Assembly (NCBI RefSeq): GCF_022179405.1
Contig: NZ_BPQT01000046.1
Location: 1-64,000 of the forward strand
From: Methylobacterium marchantiae
Lineage (GTDB): Bacteria > Pseudomonadota > Alphaproteobacteria > Rhizobiales > Beijerinckiaceae
DNA length: 64,000 nucleotides
Direction: 5' to 3'
Positions 43,018 through 52,753 of this stretch are shown here, one piece after another; positions within the stretch are counted from its first letter, which is position 1; every line of letters begins with the position of its first letter. The position numbers were made by a program, and so were the translations under genes. The notes beneath the pieces are model-generated. The model did not search any database. It was not told the DNA's origin and saw nothing but the letters and a program-made list of their open reading frames with translations.

Positions 43018-43065
43018 TGGCGCCTTGGCTTGACGGACGCGCGCGTCCGTCAAGCCAAGGCGCCA
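43018..43065. repeat. perfect 48-nt palindrome covering the carB ribosome binding site
   Basis: The two 24-base halves, 43018-43041 and 43042-43065, are exact inverse complements with no loop, ending in TGGCGCC and GGCGCCA with GGACGCG/CGCGTCC at the centre. On the minus strand the 3' arm ends one base before the carB ATG, and the likely ribosome binding AAGG is inside it, six bases before the start. In the carB mRNA a 20-plus base-pair hairpin could sequester the initiation site. Confidence 0.95.
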
Positions 43066-43335
43066 CAATCTGGAGCGGGCCGGATATGGACGCGAGCGGC
43101 GTGAATGATCGTTAGGGTTCGCGTCTACACGCGGCGGGAGGGTTTTGGAAGAGCGCCGAGAGGCTTGGCGACGATTGTGCCCGCCCCGGACGGCCGCCGG
43201 TCCGCCTCCAAGGACAATCAGGCTATAATAACTATAAATCTAAGAAGATGCGAAATATTGCACCCTCGACAGAGCCGTGTAATTAAGACGATCGGCGCCT
43301 CGTCGATCTCGAACAAGACTAAATCGAGGATGGGA

Positions 43336-43776
43336 ATGACAAAGCTAGGAACGCTCGTGGGCACGCTGGCCCTTTGCATCGCCACCGGCCCAGCCGCTTT
43401 CGCCGCCGAGATCGCCGTGAAGACCCTCAACAGCGGGCCGGGTGGTCTGATGGTCTTCGACCCTGCCTTCGTGAAGTTGGCGCCGGGCGACAGCATCAAG
43501 TTCGTCCCCCAGGACAAGGGGCACAATGCCGAGCTGATCAAGGGCATGGCGCCCGAGGGAGCGGAAACCTTCAAGACCGTCCTGGGCAAGGAGGAGGTCG
43601 TCAAGTTCGACAAGCCCGGGGTCTACGGCATCAAGTGCTCGCCGCATTACCTTATGGGCATGGTCGCCGTGGTGGTGGTCGGCGACAAGCCGGAGAACCT
43701 CGAAGCGGCGAAGGCGGTGACGCACAACAAGCTCGCCGCCAAGCGGTTCGAGCCCCTGCTCGCCCAGGTTCAGTGA
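43336..43776 (+). CDS. pseudoazurin (periplasmic blue copper protein)
   Basis: A 146-residue cupredoxin. The signal peptide GTLVGTLALCIATGPAAFA is followed by a mature protein with type 1 copper ligands: His in GHNAEL, then Cys, His and Met in CSPHYLMGM, exactly the pseudoazurin spacing. It carries electrons in the periplasm, classically to nitrite reductase or in methylotrophic electron transfer; neither partner is nearby. ATG 43336 has AGGA five bases upstream; the ATG at 43330 lies too close to it. The gene is divergent from carB. Confidence 0.93.
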   Translation: MTKLGTLVGTLALCIATGPAAFAAEIAVKTLNSGPGGLMVFDPAFVKLAPGDSIKFVPQDKGHNAELIKGMAPEGAETFKTVLGKEEVVKFDKPGVYGIKCSPHYLMGMVAVVVVGDKPENLEAAKAVTHNKLAAKRFEPLLAQVQ

Positions 43777-43786
43777 CTTATAGAGA

Positions 43787-43809
43787 GGAGGCGGCGCCAA
43801 GCCGCCTCC
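43787..43809 (+). terminator. hairpin after the pseudoazurin gene
   Basis: GGAGGCGGC and GCCGCCTCC pair with a GCCAA loop, starting about ten bases after the stop. There is no T-tract, so it may terminate weakly or protect the 3' end. Confidence 0.55.
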
Positions 43810-43828
43810 GACTTCCCGTGCGGTGCCG

Positions 43829-44206
43829 TCAGAGGCCGATATAGAGGGCGGCCACCGCGCGATCGATGGAGAGATAGAACACGCCGAAGGCCACGGCGGC
43901 GGCAGCGGCGAATTCGAGGGCGACGTTGGGCAGGGTCTGCGAACGGCGCAGGATCTCGCGGCCGAAGAATAGGCTGAGCCAGGCGATCGTGAGGACGACG
44001 GGGAGCACGAACAGGAAGGACCAGGTGCTCTCGATGGTCTGGGCGCCGCCGGCCGGGTCGATGAGCGCGCGGATGTTGCGGACCCAGGGGGCGTAGCAGG
44101 CCGAATACAGGGCGGTCATCCAAGCGAGGGCGACGGCCACGCCGAGATGGAACGAGAAGACCCGATGCAGGCGCGAGAAATCATCGCGCGCGTCGTCGAA
44201 TGTCAT
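43829..44206 (-). CDS. hypothetical membrane protein
   Basis: A 125-residue protein with three hydrophobic segments (about 18-45, 65-85 and 97-122) and a charged start. No family is recognised. ATG 44206 is chosen because residues before it look non-coding; the frame is open to 44377, and an ATG at 44257 is possible. It stands between pseudoazurin and carA, convergent with the former. Function unknown. Confidence 0.6.
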   Translation of the reverse strand: MTFDDARDDFSRLHRVFSFHLGVAVALAWMTALYSACYAPWVRNIRALIDPAGGAQTIESTWSFLFVLPVVLTIAWLSLFFGREILRRSQTLPNVALEFAAAAAVAFGVFYLSIDRAVAALYIGL

Positions 44207-44408
44207 GTGGAAAACCCCGTGCTCATAGCAGCAGGACGATTGTCGCGGCAGCGTCATCGTGCCGATCGTCGCTGGCTTCGGGCAGTGCAGCTCAAAGTCG
44301 GGTTTTTTGTGACGGGCGCGGGAACCATTTCGCGAATGCTCCGGCGGCGATCCGCCGGAGTTTGTTGGAAGGCGCAAAAATGCGCCCGGCGAGGCGAGCG
44401 ATACGGCC

Positions 44409-45680
44409 CTACGCGGCGGTGGTGGGGGCCATCTCGGCCTTGCCGCTGCGCATCAGCGTCACGAAACGCTCAAACAGATAGTGGCTGTCGCGCGGGCCCG
44501 GCGAGGCTTCCGGATGATGCTGCACCGAAAAGGCCGGGCGGTCGGTGAGGGTGAGGCCGCAATTCGAGCCATCGAACAGCGAGACATGCGTTTCGACCGC
44601 CGTCACCGGAAGGCTGGCCGGGTCCACGGCGAAGCCGTGGTTCATCGACACGATTTCGACCTTACCCGTGGTCTTGTCCTTGACCGGGTGATTCGCGCCG
44701 TGATGGCCTTGAGCCATCTTCACCGTGCGACCGCCCAGCGCGAGACCCATGAGCTGGTGTCCGAGGCAGATGCCGAAGGTCGGCACCTTCCGGTCGAGGA
44801 GTTCACGGATCACCGGGACCGCGTATTCGCCCGTGGCGGCCGGATCGCCCGGCCCGTTGGACAGAAAGACGCCGTCTGGCTTCATCGCCATGATCTCTTC
44901 GGCCGAGGTGGTAGCAGGTACGACGGTCACGTCGCAGCCGGCTTGGGCGAGCAGGCGCAGGATGTTGCGCTTAACCCCGTAATCGATGGCGACGACTTTG
45001 AGGCCTTCGCCGATCTGCCGCGTGCCGTAGCCGCTCTTCACCGCCCAGGTCGTCTGCGACCAGTTGGAATTTTCGCGGCTCGTGACCGGCGGGACGAGAT
45101 CGAGCCCTTCCATTGGGACGAGGGCGGCGGCGCGCACCTTGAGTGCCTCGCGGTCGAATCGGCCGTCTGGATCGTTGGCGATGATGGCGTTGGGCATGCC
45201 ATGATCACGGATAAGGGCGGTCAGAGCCCGCGTGTCGATTCCGGTGATGCCGACGATGCCGCGTGCCTTCAGCCATGCATCGAGATGGCTCGATGAGCGC
45301 CAGCTCGACGGGTTGGTCACGGCTGAGGCGATGACCGCGCCGCGCACGCCGGAGGCCGGGGCCGCGTCGAGGCTCTCCAGATCTTCGTCGTTGGTGCCCG
45401 TATTGCCGATATGCGGGAAAGTGAAGGTGACGATCTGGCCGGCATAGGACGGGTCGGTCAGGATTTCCTGGTAGCCGGTCATCGCGGTATTGAAGCAGAC
45501 CTCGCCGTCGGCGGCGCCGGTCTGGCCGATACCGAAGCCTTCGAGGATAGTTCCGTCCGCCAGTACGAGGAGGGCGGTGGCGACGGGCTCCGCCCAGTGT
45601 GCGGGCGTGGAGGATGGCTGCGCCTGGGCGCCTTCGTCTTGCAGCATCGTCGCGATCTCGCTTATGTCCGGCCAACCCAT
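44409..45680 (-). CDS. carA: carbamoyl-phosphate synthase small subunit
   Basis: A 423-residue glutamine amidotransferase that supplies ammonia to CarB. The catalytic Cys is in FGICLGHQLMGLALGG, and the His/Glu pair is in FSVQHHPEASPGP. The N-terminal domain (ATALLVLADGTILEGFGIGQ) is intact. The start is uncertain: ATG 45680 or ATG 45647, neither with a strong ribosome binding site. It is divergent from the YqeY gene and unlinked from carB by two unrelated genes. Confidence 0.96.
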   Translation of the reverse strand: MGWPDISEIATMLQDEGAQAQPSSTPAHWAEPVATALLVLADGTILEGFGIGQTGAADGEVCFNTAMTGYQEILTDPSYAGQIVTFTFPHIGNTGTNDEDLESLDAAPASGVRGAVIASAVTNPSSWRSSSHLDAWLKARGIVGITGIDTRALTALIRDHGMPNAIIANDPDGRFDREALKVRAAALVPMEGLDLVPPVTSRENSNWSQTTWAVKSGYGTRQIGEGLKVVAIDYGVKRNILRLLAQAGCDVTVVPATTSAEEIMAMKPDGVFLSNGPGDPAATGEYAVPVIRELLDRKVPTFGICLGHQLMGLALGGRTVKMAQGHHGANHPVKDKTTGKVEIVSMNHGFAVDPASLPVTAVETHVSLFDGSNCGLTLTDRPAFSVQHHPEASPGPRDSHYLFERFVTLMRSGKAEMAPTTAA

Positions 45681-45866
45681 CGACGCCGGTGCGACGGCGC
45701 GTGCAGGTGGCGCATTGTGCGGCGCTCATAACGAGCGGGCCGTGATGGGGTCAATGTGGCTCCTGTTATCGACCGGCTCAACCACCCCGTTCGGCTGCTA
45801 GCAGCAATTCGCAGACCATCCGGGCGCCAAGTCCAGCCACCGAGACGATTTTCAGGAGACGACCAA

Positions 45867-46328
45867 ATGTTACGCGCCCGCCTCACCACCGAAATGAAGG
45901 AAGCTATGAAGGCCGGCGACAAGGCCAAGCTCGCCACCGTGCGGATGATCCAGGCTGCACTGAAGGACAAGGACATCGAGGCGCGCGGCCTCGGCAAGGA
46001 GCCGGCCTCCGAAGAGGAAATCCTCGCGCTGCTGCAGAAGATGATCAAGCAGCGCAACGAATCGGCCGGCGTCTACGACCAGGGCGGCCGGCCCGAACTC
46101 GCCGAGAACGAGCGGGCCGAGGCCGCCATCATCGCAAGCTATCTGCCACAGCAGATGGATGAGGCCGAGACCAGGGCCGCGATCGAAGCGGCCGTCGAGG
46201 AAACCGGTGCGGCCGGCCCGAAGGATATGGGCAAGGTCATCGCCGCCCTGAAGGGCAAATTCGCCGGCCGGATGGATTTCGGCAAGGCGAGCGGACTGGT
46301 GAAGGACGTGCTGAACGCCAAGTCTTGA
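45867..46328 (+). CDS. GatB/YqeY domain protein
   Basis: A 153-residue helical protein of the YqeY family, related to the tRNA-binding C-terminal domain of GatB. The whole protein is the domain: LRARLTTEMKEAMKAGDKAKLATVRMIQAALKDKDIEARG at the start and MGKVIAALKGKFAGRMDFGKASGLVKDVL at the end. It is often found next to dnaG and rpoD, as here. CAGGAG precedes the ATG 45867. The exact role is not established. Confidence 0.92.
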   Translation: MLRARLTTEMKEAMKAGDKAKLATVRMIQAALKDKDIEARGLGKEPASEEEILALLQKMIKQRNESAGVYDQGGRPELAENERAEAAIIASYLPQQMDEAETRAAIEAAVEETGAAGPKDMGKVIAALKGKFAGRMDFGKASGLVKDVLNAKS

Positions 46329-46421
46329 CCTCAAAGGCGTGAAGGCGCGGTGCGTCGAAGCGTTCGGGACTCCTTAAACGCGGTCGGCTAGAATGCTGGC
46401 CTGCAAAGGTCTGGTCGTCCC

Positions 46422-48341
46422 GTGCGTTACCCACCCCACATCCTCGAAGAGATCAGGGCGCGGCTTCCCGCCTCCGACGTGGTCGGGCGGCGGGTTCGGC
46501 TGAAAAAGGCTGGCCGCGAATGGCGCGGCCTGTCGCCGTTCAATTCTGAGAAGACGCCGTCCTTCTATGTCAACGATCAGAAGCAGGCCTATTTCTGCTT
46601 CTCCTCCGGCAAGAATGGCGACGTCTTCACGTTCCTGATGGAGACCGAGGGGCTGAGCTTCCCTGAGGCGGTCGAGCGACTGGCGGGCGAAGCAGGTGTG
46701 ACCCTGCCCACGCCCAGTGCCGATACGCGCGAGATGGAGACAAAGCGCACCGGTGCCTTCGAGGTAATGGAACTTGCCGCCGCCTACTACGAAGACCAGC
46801 TCAAGGGCCGCCTCGGCACAAGCGCCCGCGCCTATCTCGACCGGCGCAGCCTAGGTCCCGAGATTCGCGCGCGGTTCCGGCTCGGCTACGCCACGTCCGA
46901 GCGTTACGGCCTGCGCGACCATCTCGCCGCGAAGGACGTAGACAAGGAGCTGATGGCCGAACTCGGCCTGTTGGTCAGCGGCGACGACATCGCCGTGCCG
47001 TTCGATAAATTTCGCGACCGCGTGATGTTTCCCATCACCGACAGCCGGGGCCGGGTGATCGCGTTCGGCGGTCGCGCGATGCAGGCCGATGCCAAGGCGA
47101 AGTATATGAACTCGCCGGAGACGCCGCTCTTTCACAAAGGGCACGTGCTCTACAACCTGCACGGCGCCCGCAAGGCCGCCCATGATCGCGGGACGATCAT
47201 CGCGGTGGAGGGCTATGTCGACGTCATCGCCATGACCATGGCCGGGCACCCGAATGCGGTGGCCGGTCTCGGCACCGCGCTGACAGAGGAACAATTGGCT
47301 CTGCTCTGGCGCAACGCCGACGAGCCGATCCTGTGTTTCGACGGGGACGGGGCCGGCCAACGTGCGGCCTTCAAGGCGCTCGACGTGGCTCTGCCGGGAC
47401 TGACGCCCGGCAAGTCGCTTCGCTTCGCGATCCTGCCGGAAGGGCAGGACCCCGACGATCTTCTCCGTTCCGCCGGCGCCTCTGCCATCGACCGCGTGCT
47501 CGAAGGGGCACGACCCCTCGTCGAGGTGCTCTGGTCGCGTGCCACCGAGACGACGCCCATCGACACGCCGGAGCGCAAGGCCGGCCTCGCCAAGAGCCTG
47601 CGAGAGATGGTCGCCTCGATCCGCGACGAGACGGTGCGTCGCTTCTACAAGGACGAAATAGAGGGGCGCCTGCGGGCCTTGTCGCCCGGAGGTGGCGGTT
47701 CACGGCGCAACAACTACGAGCCACGCAACGGGAGCGCCTCGACGTTTCAGCGGCGCCCCAGGCTAGGCGACCCGCCTCCATCGCCGCGAATCACGACGAA
47801 GTTCAATCCGCTATTTGCGGGATCGACGAATTCGGGCGGGACCGCCATGTTCCGGGATCGCGAGGCGATGATCGTCTCGAGTTTGCTGGCCCACCCGGAA
47901 TTGTTGGGGATAGAAGCCGAGGACCTGGCGGCGCTGAAACTCGACGATCCCGATGCGCAGGCGCTGCGCTCTCTGTTGCTGGATCAGGCCGCCGATGCAG
48001 ATCAGCCCGATGTCGAGGTTCTGGAGAGCCGCTTGAGCAGGGCAGGGCTCAAAGATGCAGCAGCGCGACTGGCATCCCATGTCAGGCCAGGAGATCGCTG
48101 GACGCTCGATCCGCATGCCGATCGGATGCGTCTGGAAGACGCATTGCGTCAGGCCGTGATCTTGCACCGGAAATCTGGAGCGCTAAATAGCGAGCTTCGC
48201 TCTGCCGAGAGAGCATTGGTCGAGGATGAGTCCGAGGCCAACTTTGCTTGGCTATGTGACGTCAAGGAACGTATGGCCGTGATCGCAGGGGCAGAGGCTG
48301 ACGCCGACGTGCCGGAATCAGACGATACGGCGGCTTCGTAG
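46422..48341 (+). CDS. dnaG: DNA primase DnaG with degenerate zinc-binding site
   Basis: A 639-residue primase that makes RNA primers for replication. The Toprim core is clear: IIAVEGYVDVIAM (near residue 265) and LCFDGDGAGQRAAFKAL (near 305), with DPDDLLRS following. The N-terminal zinc ribbon is altered: where E. coli has Cys40, His43, Cys61 and Cys64, this protein has Ser38, Asn41, Cys59 and Ser62, so zinc binding is unlikely. The start is GTG 46422, with AAAGG upstream. It lies between the YqeY gene and rpoD. Confidence 0.95.
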   Translation: MRYPPHILEEIRARLPASDVVGRRVRLKKAGREWRGLSPFNSEKTPSFYVNDQKQAYFCFSSGKNGDVFTFLMETEGLSFPEAVERLAGEAGVTLPTPSADTREMETKRTGAFEVMELAAAYYEDQLKGRLGTSARAYLDRRSLGPEIRARFRLGYATSERYGLRDHLAAKDVDKELMAELGLLVSGDDIAVPFDKFRDRVMFPITDSRGRVIAFGGRAMQADAKAKYMNSPETPLFHKGHVLYNLHGARKAAHDRGTIIAVEGYVDVIAMTMAGHPNAVAGLGTALTEEQLALLWRNADEPILCFDGDGAGQRAAFKALDVALPGLTPGKSLRFAILPEGQDPDDLLRSAGASAIDRVLEGARPLVEVLWSRATETTPIDTPERKAGLAKSLREMVASIRDETVRRFYKDEIEGRLRALSPGGGGSRRNNYEPRNGSASTFQRRPRLGDPPPSPRITTKFNPLFAGSTNSGGTAMFRDREAMIVSSLLAHPELLGIEAEDLAALKLDDPDAQALRSLLLDQAADADQPDVEVLESRLSRAGLKDAAARLASHVRPGDRWTLDPHADRMRLEDALRQAVILHRKSGALNSELRSAERALVEDESEANFAWLCDVKERMAVIAGAEADADVPESDDTAAS

Positions 48342-48541
48342 TCCGCGACGAACTGAGATTTGGAGCGCCTTTCGCGGCGCATGGTTAACAGTTGGTCAAG
48401 CGTCTGGCTTGTAGACCGACATATGAGATATCGACGCGGTCGCTTCGTGCGCGCCGCACATCACTTAGAATGGAAGCGTGGACGACGCGGAGTGAGCCGA
48501 ACGCTCCCGCTCAACGCGACCAGGACATCAATAGGCGGAAC

Positions 48542-50542
48542 ATGGCGACGAAGGCAACGGAACGGGACGACACGGATGCTGCTCCGGAGCAACAGACCGA
48601 CGGACCGCTCCTCGATCTGACGGATGCCTCGGTCAAGCGGATGGTGAAGCTCGCCAAGAAGCGTGGCTACATCACCTACGAGGAAATCAACGAGGTGCTG
48701 CCAGAGGGCCAGTCCGATCCGGACCAGCTCGAGGATGTGCTGTCGCAACTCTCCGAGATGGGCATCAACGTCGTCGAGGCGGAAGAGACCGAGGATGCTG
48801 GCGGCGACAAACCCGCCAATGGCGAAGCCTCCGACGACGATGATGCTGCCGAGGGTACGGAAGTCGCCGAGATCGCTCCCGCCAAGCCGTTGGCCGTGCG
48901 CGAGACGACCGCCAAGGAGCCGACCGATCGCACCGACGATCCGGTGCGCATGTATCTGCGTGAGATGGGCTCGGTTGAGCTTCTATCCCGCGAGGGCGAG
49001 ATCGCGATCGCCAAACGCATCGAGGCCGGTCGTGAGGCGATGATCGCGGGGCTCTGTGAGAGTCCACTGACCTTCCAGGCCATCATCATCTGGCGAGATG
49101 AGCTCGTGGACGGGCGTGTGCTCCTGCGCGACATCATCGATCTCGAAGCGACCTATGCCGGGCCGGACGCGAAGAACGCCCCCCAGCTCACCGAGGGTGA
49201 GGAGGGCGACGACTCTGAGGCCGAAGCGCCGATCCCGGCCGAGGGTGGCGACGACGAAGACGACATGGAGAACAACGTCTCGCTCGCGGCGATGGAAGCC
49301 GAGATCAAGCCGCGCGTTCTCGAGACGTTCGACAATATCGCCAATAACTACAAGAAGTTGCGCAAGCTCCAGAACGAGCACGCGGACCTGAAGGCTGGGG
49401 GCGGTAAGCAGAGCTCGGCTCAGAGCCAGAAGCAGTCCGACCTGAAGGACACCGTCGTCGCCGACGTCAAGTCGCTGTCGCTGAACTCGAACCGCATTGA
49501 GGCACTGGTCGAGCAACTCTACGACATCAACAAGCGCCTGATCAGCCATGAAGGCCGCCTGATGCGCTATGCCGAGAGCCATGGCGTCGCCCGCGACGAC
49601 TTCCTTCGGCATTATCAGGGATGGGAGCTCGATCCGAACTGGATGGAGCGCGTCGGTACGCTTGGCGGCAAGGGTTGGAAGAATCTCGTCGAGAAGGGTG
49701 CCAAGCAGGTCGCCGACCTCCGCGAGCAGATCTTGACGCTCGCCTCCGAGACCGGTCTCGAGATCGGCGAGTACCGCAAGATCGTCAACATGGTCCAGAA
49801 GGGCGAGCGCGAAGCCCGTCAGGCCAAGAAGGAGATGATCGAGGCCAATCTCCGCCTCGTGATCTCGATCGCCAAGAAATATACCAACCGCGGCCTGCAG
49901 TTCCTTGACCTGATCCAGGAAGGCAATATCGGCCTGATGAAGGCCGTCGATAAGTTCGAGTATCGTCGCGGTTACAAGTTCTCGACCTACGCCACGTGGT
50001 GGATCAGACAGGCGATCACCCGGTCGATCGCCGATCAGGCCCGGACGATCCGTATCCCAGTGCATATGATCGAGACGATCAACAAGATCGTCCGCACCTC
50101 GCGCCAGATGCTGCACGAGATAGGTCGTGAGCCGACCCCGGAGGAATTGGCCGAGAAACTAGCGATGCCGCTGGAGAAAGTCCGTAAAGTCCTGAAGATC
50201 GCCAAGGAGCCGATTTCCCTGGAGACGCCCATCGGTGACGAGGAGGATTCGCATCTCGGCGACTTCATTGAGGACAAGAACGTCGTTTTGCCAATCGATG
50301 CGGCGATCCAGTCGAACCTGCGCGAGACCACGACTCGCGTGCTGGCCTCGCTCACGCCACGCGAAGAGCGCGTGCTTCGCATGCGCTTCGGCATCGGCAT
50401 GAACACCGATCACACGCTCGAAGAGGTCGGACAGCAGTTCTCGGTGACCCGTGAGCGTATCCGTCAGATCGAGGCGAAGGCACTGAGAAAGCTGAAGCAT
50501 CCGAGCCGATCGCGGAAGCTCCGGAGTTTCCTCGACAACTGA
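48542..50542 (+). CDS. rpoD: RNA polymerase primary sigma factor RpoD (sigma-70)
   Basis: A 666-residue housekeeping sigma factor. Region 1.1 ([24 protein letters not shown]), an acidic non-conserved stretch, region 2 ([59 protein letters not shown]), and region 4 ([40 protein letters not shown]) are all present. ATG 48542 is used, with AGGCGG upstream. A 200-base gap after dnaG may hold its promoter. A strong hairpin follows at 50588-50623. Confidence 0.98.
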   Translation: MATKATERDDTDAAPEQQTDGPLLDLTDASVKRMVKLAKKRGYITYEEINEVLPEGQSDPDQLEDVLSQLSEMGINVVEAEETEDAGGDKPANGEASDDDDAAEGTEVAEIAPAKPLAVRETTAKEPTDRTDDPVRMYLREMGSVELLSREGEIAIAKRIEAGREAMIAGLCESPLTFQAIIIWRDELVDGRVLLRDIIDLEATYAGPDAKNAPQLTEGEEGDDSEAEAPIPAEGGDDEDDMENNVSLAAMEAEIKPRVLETFDNIANNYKKLRKLQNEHADLKAGGGKQSSAQSQKQSDLKDTVVADVKSLSLNSNRIEALVEQLYDINKRLISHEGRLMRYAESHGVARDDFLRHYQGWELDPNWMERVGTLGGKGWKNLVEKGAKQVADLREQILTLASETGLEIGEYRKIVNMVQKGEREARQAKKEMIEANLRLVISIAKKYTNRGLQFLDLIQEGNIGLMKAVDKFEYRRGYKFSTYATWWIRQAITRSIADQARTIRIPVHMIETINKIVRTSRQMLHEIGREPTPEELAEKLAMPLEKVRKVLKIAKEPISLETPIGDEEDSHLGDFIEDKNVVLPIDAAIQSNLRETTTRVLASLTPREERVLRMRFGIGMNTDHTLEEVGQQFSVTRERIRQIEAKALRKLKHPSRSRKLRSFLDN

Positions 50543-50587
50543 GCACCGTGTGGTCCGCAGTTAGGGACGGCCGACATTCCATCGAAG

Positions 50588-50623
50588 ACGACAATGGCGC
50601 ACCCAGAGGTGCGCCATTGTCGT
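50588..50623 (+). terminator. intrinsic terminator after rpoD
   Basis: ACGACAATGGCGCACC and its inverse complement GGTGCGCCATTGTCGT form a 16-pair stem with a CAGA loop, followed by TTTGGG. It begins 46 bases after the stop codon. Confidence 0.85.
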
Positions 50624-51140
50624 TTGGGACATTTTCACCGAATCCGGGTTTGCACGGGCTCGAAACGGACTGCTGTGCTTCGTATCGAAATCCTATTCGT
50701 CGCCCGCTCTCGAAGGGTCGAATCCACGAGAGCCAAAATAGATGCTCTCAGCATCAGGCAGGACCCGTCCGCTTTTCCGACTATTATTCCGCGACATCTC
50801 CCCTGCCGATCAAGGAGCATCTATCGAACAGCCGTTGCACAGAGACGCGATTCGCCCTCTCGCCACGCTGATCGATGCGTTTGTCGAAGGATGCTTGTCG
50901 CCGGATATGAGCCTCGTTCGATTCGGCGTGGCCGGATGTGGTCGGCGGCAGGCTGGATATTTCCGGATCGGCCAAAGCCTGCAGGTTCGTATGCGCGGCC
51001 GGCGGACGCTCGCGCCGGGATTGTGCTGTCGCAGGGATGGCCAGACCGATCAGCGTGGTGACGGACACGATGGGGATACTCTATGTCTCGGAGGGACTTT
51101 AGCTTCGTAGAAGGCCCATACTGGAAAATTTTAATTCAGC
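50624..51140. other. intergenic region between rpoD and the class III cyclase
   Basis: About 520 bases without a supported gene. Frames on both strands lack domains; one on the minus strand (about 50784-51068) begins with a short signal-like stretch (LIGLAIPATAQ) but has no ATG and no ribosome binding site. No clear hairpin or repeat is seen. Confidence 0.5.
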
Positions 51141-52484
51141 ATGGCACGCTTTCAGCTGCGTTTCGCTTCAGAAATCGTCACGATTTTGGCGGCGCCCGTT
51201 GCCGCCCGTCTCTCTCCGACCCACCTTGGCGTTATGCTCGAACTCGGTCCGCCTCACCCTCCGCCCACTGCCGATGCAGACGGGTCGGAGGCCAACGACG
51301 TTCCGTTCGGCGCATTGCAGGACTGCGTGGCTCTGCGGGACTGGCTCCTGAGCGAAGGCGCCCGCCTTCCGCAAGCGGACGGCCTGCTCGCGGGAATGTC
51401 TGAACGACTGAACGGTCTCGGCGTACCCGTCGATCGGGCATCGACCGCCATCGATACGTTGCATTCTGAGTATTCCGGCGTCGGCCGTTTCTGGACGCGT
51501 GAGACAGGATCGACGGTCCGCCTGTTCCCGCATGGCGACGCCTCCGACAAGGCTTATCAGGAGAGCCCCTTCTTCACCGTTCACGAGACCGGCGAGTGGC
51601 TCATCGTCGACCTAACGGAGCCGATGGATCTGCATTACTCGATCATTCCGGAACTGAAGGCCGAGGGCTACACCCACTACATCGTCGCACCGCTGTTCTT
51701 CACCAACGGCACGCGCAACGGCATCACCTTCGCGACCCGCGCGTCCAATGGATTTCGGGACGAGGACATCGCTATTTTGCGCTTCGTCATGCCGACTCTG
51801 GCGGCGGTGATGGAGATGCGGATCGTCAATAAGACGCTGGATCAGGTCCTGCGTATCTATGTCGGCGATGAGCCGCACAGGGCGATTCTGTCCGGCGATA
51901 TCCGCCGTGGTCAGGTCAAACGGATCCGGTCAGCGATCCTATTCGCCGACATGCGCGACTACACCCAGATTTCCGCGAACATGACGCCGGAAGAGGCCGT
52001 CGATCTTCTCAACATCTTCTTCGATTGTCTCGTACCAGCAGTGGAGCGCGAAGGCGGCGAGGTGCTCAAATATCTCGGTGATGGGCTCCTTGCGATCTTT
52101 CGCGAGCGCGGCGACGACCTGGGTGGCGCTGCGAAGGGCGCTCTCATCGCCGCTCGCACCGCTCTGGCCGCACTCGACGAAGCGAATGCCATCGGCCGTT
52201 TCGCAAAGCCGGTCGTGGCGGGCATCGCCCTTCATCACGGCGAGGCGGCTTACGGCAATGTCGGTTCCGGCGCGCGGCTCGATTTCACCGTCATCGGCCG
52301 CGACGTGAATCTCGCGAGCCGCCTCGCCCGCCTCAACAAGACGCTCGGCGAGCCTCTCCTCATGTCGAAGCCTTTCGTCGATTTTCTTTGGGACGAGTCG
52401 GAATCGCTTGGTGAGCATGCCCTGGATGGGTTCGCCGAACCGATGGGCGTCTATCGGCCCGGTCGGACACCTGCAGCGCTTTGA
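51141..52484 (+). CDS. class III adenylate/guanylate cyclase with N-terminal sensory region
   Basis: A 447-residue cyclase. The C-terminal catalytic domain (about 255-430) has the two metal-binding aspartates at Asp270 (FADMRDYT) and Asp314 (KYLGDGLLAIF), and the transition-state/purine region DFTVIGRDVNLASRLARLNK. The N-terminal 230 residues have no membrane segment and look like a GAF-type or other cytoplasmic sensor (TVRLFPHGDASDKAYQESPFFTVHETGEWLIVDL). The nucleotide specificity cannot be settled. The start is uncertain; ATG 51141 lacks a good ribosome binding site and ATG 51234 is possible. Confidence 0.88.
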   Translation: MARFQLRFASEIVTILAAPVAARLSPTHLGVMLELGPPHPPPTADADGSEANDVPFGALQDCVALRDWLLSEGARLPQADGLLAGMSERLNGLGVPVDRASTAIDTLHSEYSGVGRFWTRETGSTVRLFPHGDASDKAYQESPFFTVHETGEWLIVDLTEPMDLHYSIIPELKAEGYTHYIVAPLFFTNGTRNGITFATRASNGFRDEDIAILRFVMPTLAAVMEMRIVNKTLDQVLRIYVGDEPHRAILSGDIRRGQVKRIRSAILFADMRDYTQISANMTPEEAVDLLNIFFDCLVPAVEREGGEVLKYLGDGLLAIFRERGDDLGGAAKGALIAARTALAALDEANAIGRFAKPVVAGIALHHGEAAYGNVGSGARLDFTVIGRDVNLASRLARLNKTLGEPLLMSKPFVDFLWDESESLGEHALDGFAEPMGVYRPGRTPAAL

Positions 52485-52553
52485 TACCGGTCCGGACTTC
52501 TTGCGACGTGTAGGGGATTGACCGCGGTCGCATCCTTGCCCACATCAGGCCTG

Positions 52554-52668
52554 TTCCAGGGAGATCCCCGTCAAGGGGCTGAGAAACCGATGAGCTTGGA
52601 CCGAGAGGCCGGGCGGCGCGGAAATCCTTTGAACCTGAACCGGCTCATACCGGCGTAGGGATTGGACC
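52554..52668 (+). promoter_or_regulatory. TPP riboswitch (THI element)
   Basis: The conserved elements are present in order: GGGGCTGAGA at about 52575, a variable P3 arm, then TTGAACCTGAACCGGCTCATACCGGCGTAGGGA at the 3' side, which carries the pyrophosphate-binding and closing P1 strands. It ends about 85 bases before thiO. Thiamine pyrophosphate binding should switch off the thiOSGE operon, probably by blocking translation since no clear terminator hairpin follows. Confidence 0.93.
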
Positions 52669-52753
52669 GCGGGTTTTTCATCAAAGAAGCCCGACATGCT
52701 TCGGATCAGAAGCTGAAGGACACCAATCTCTGCGGATCACGCGGAGGTTCCTC

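Noticed and set aside
50784-51068. Small minus-strand frame with a signal-like start
   Set aside because: No ATG, no ribosome binding site, and no domain; only the first 15 residues look like a signal.
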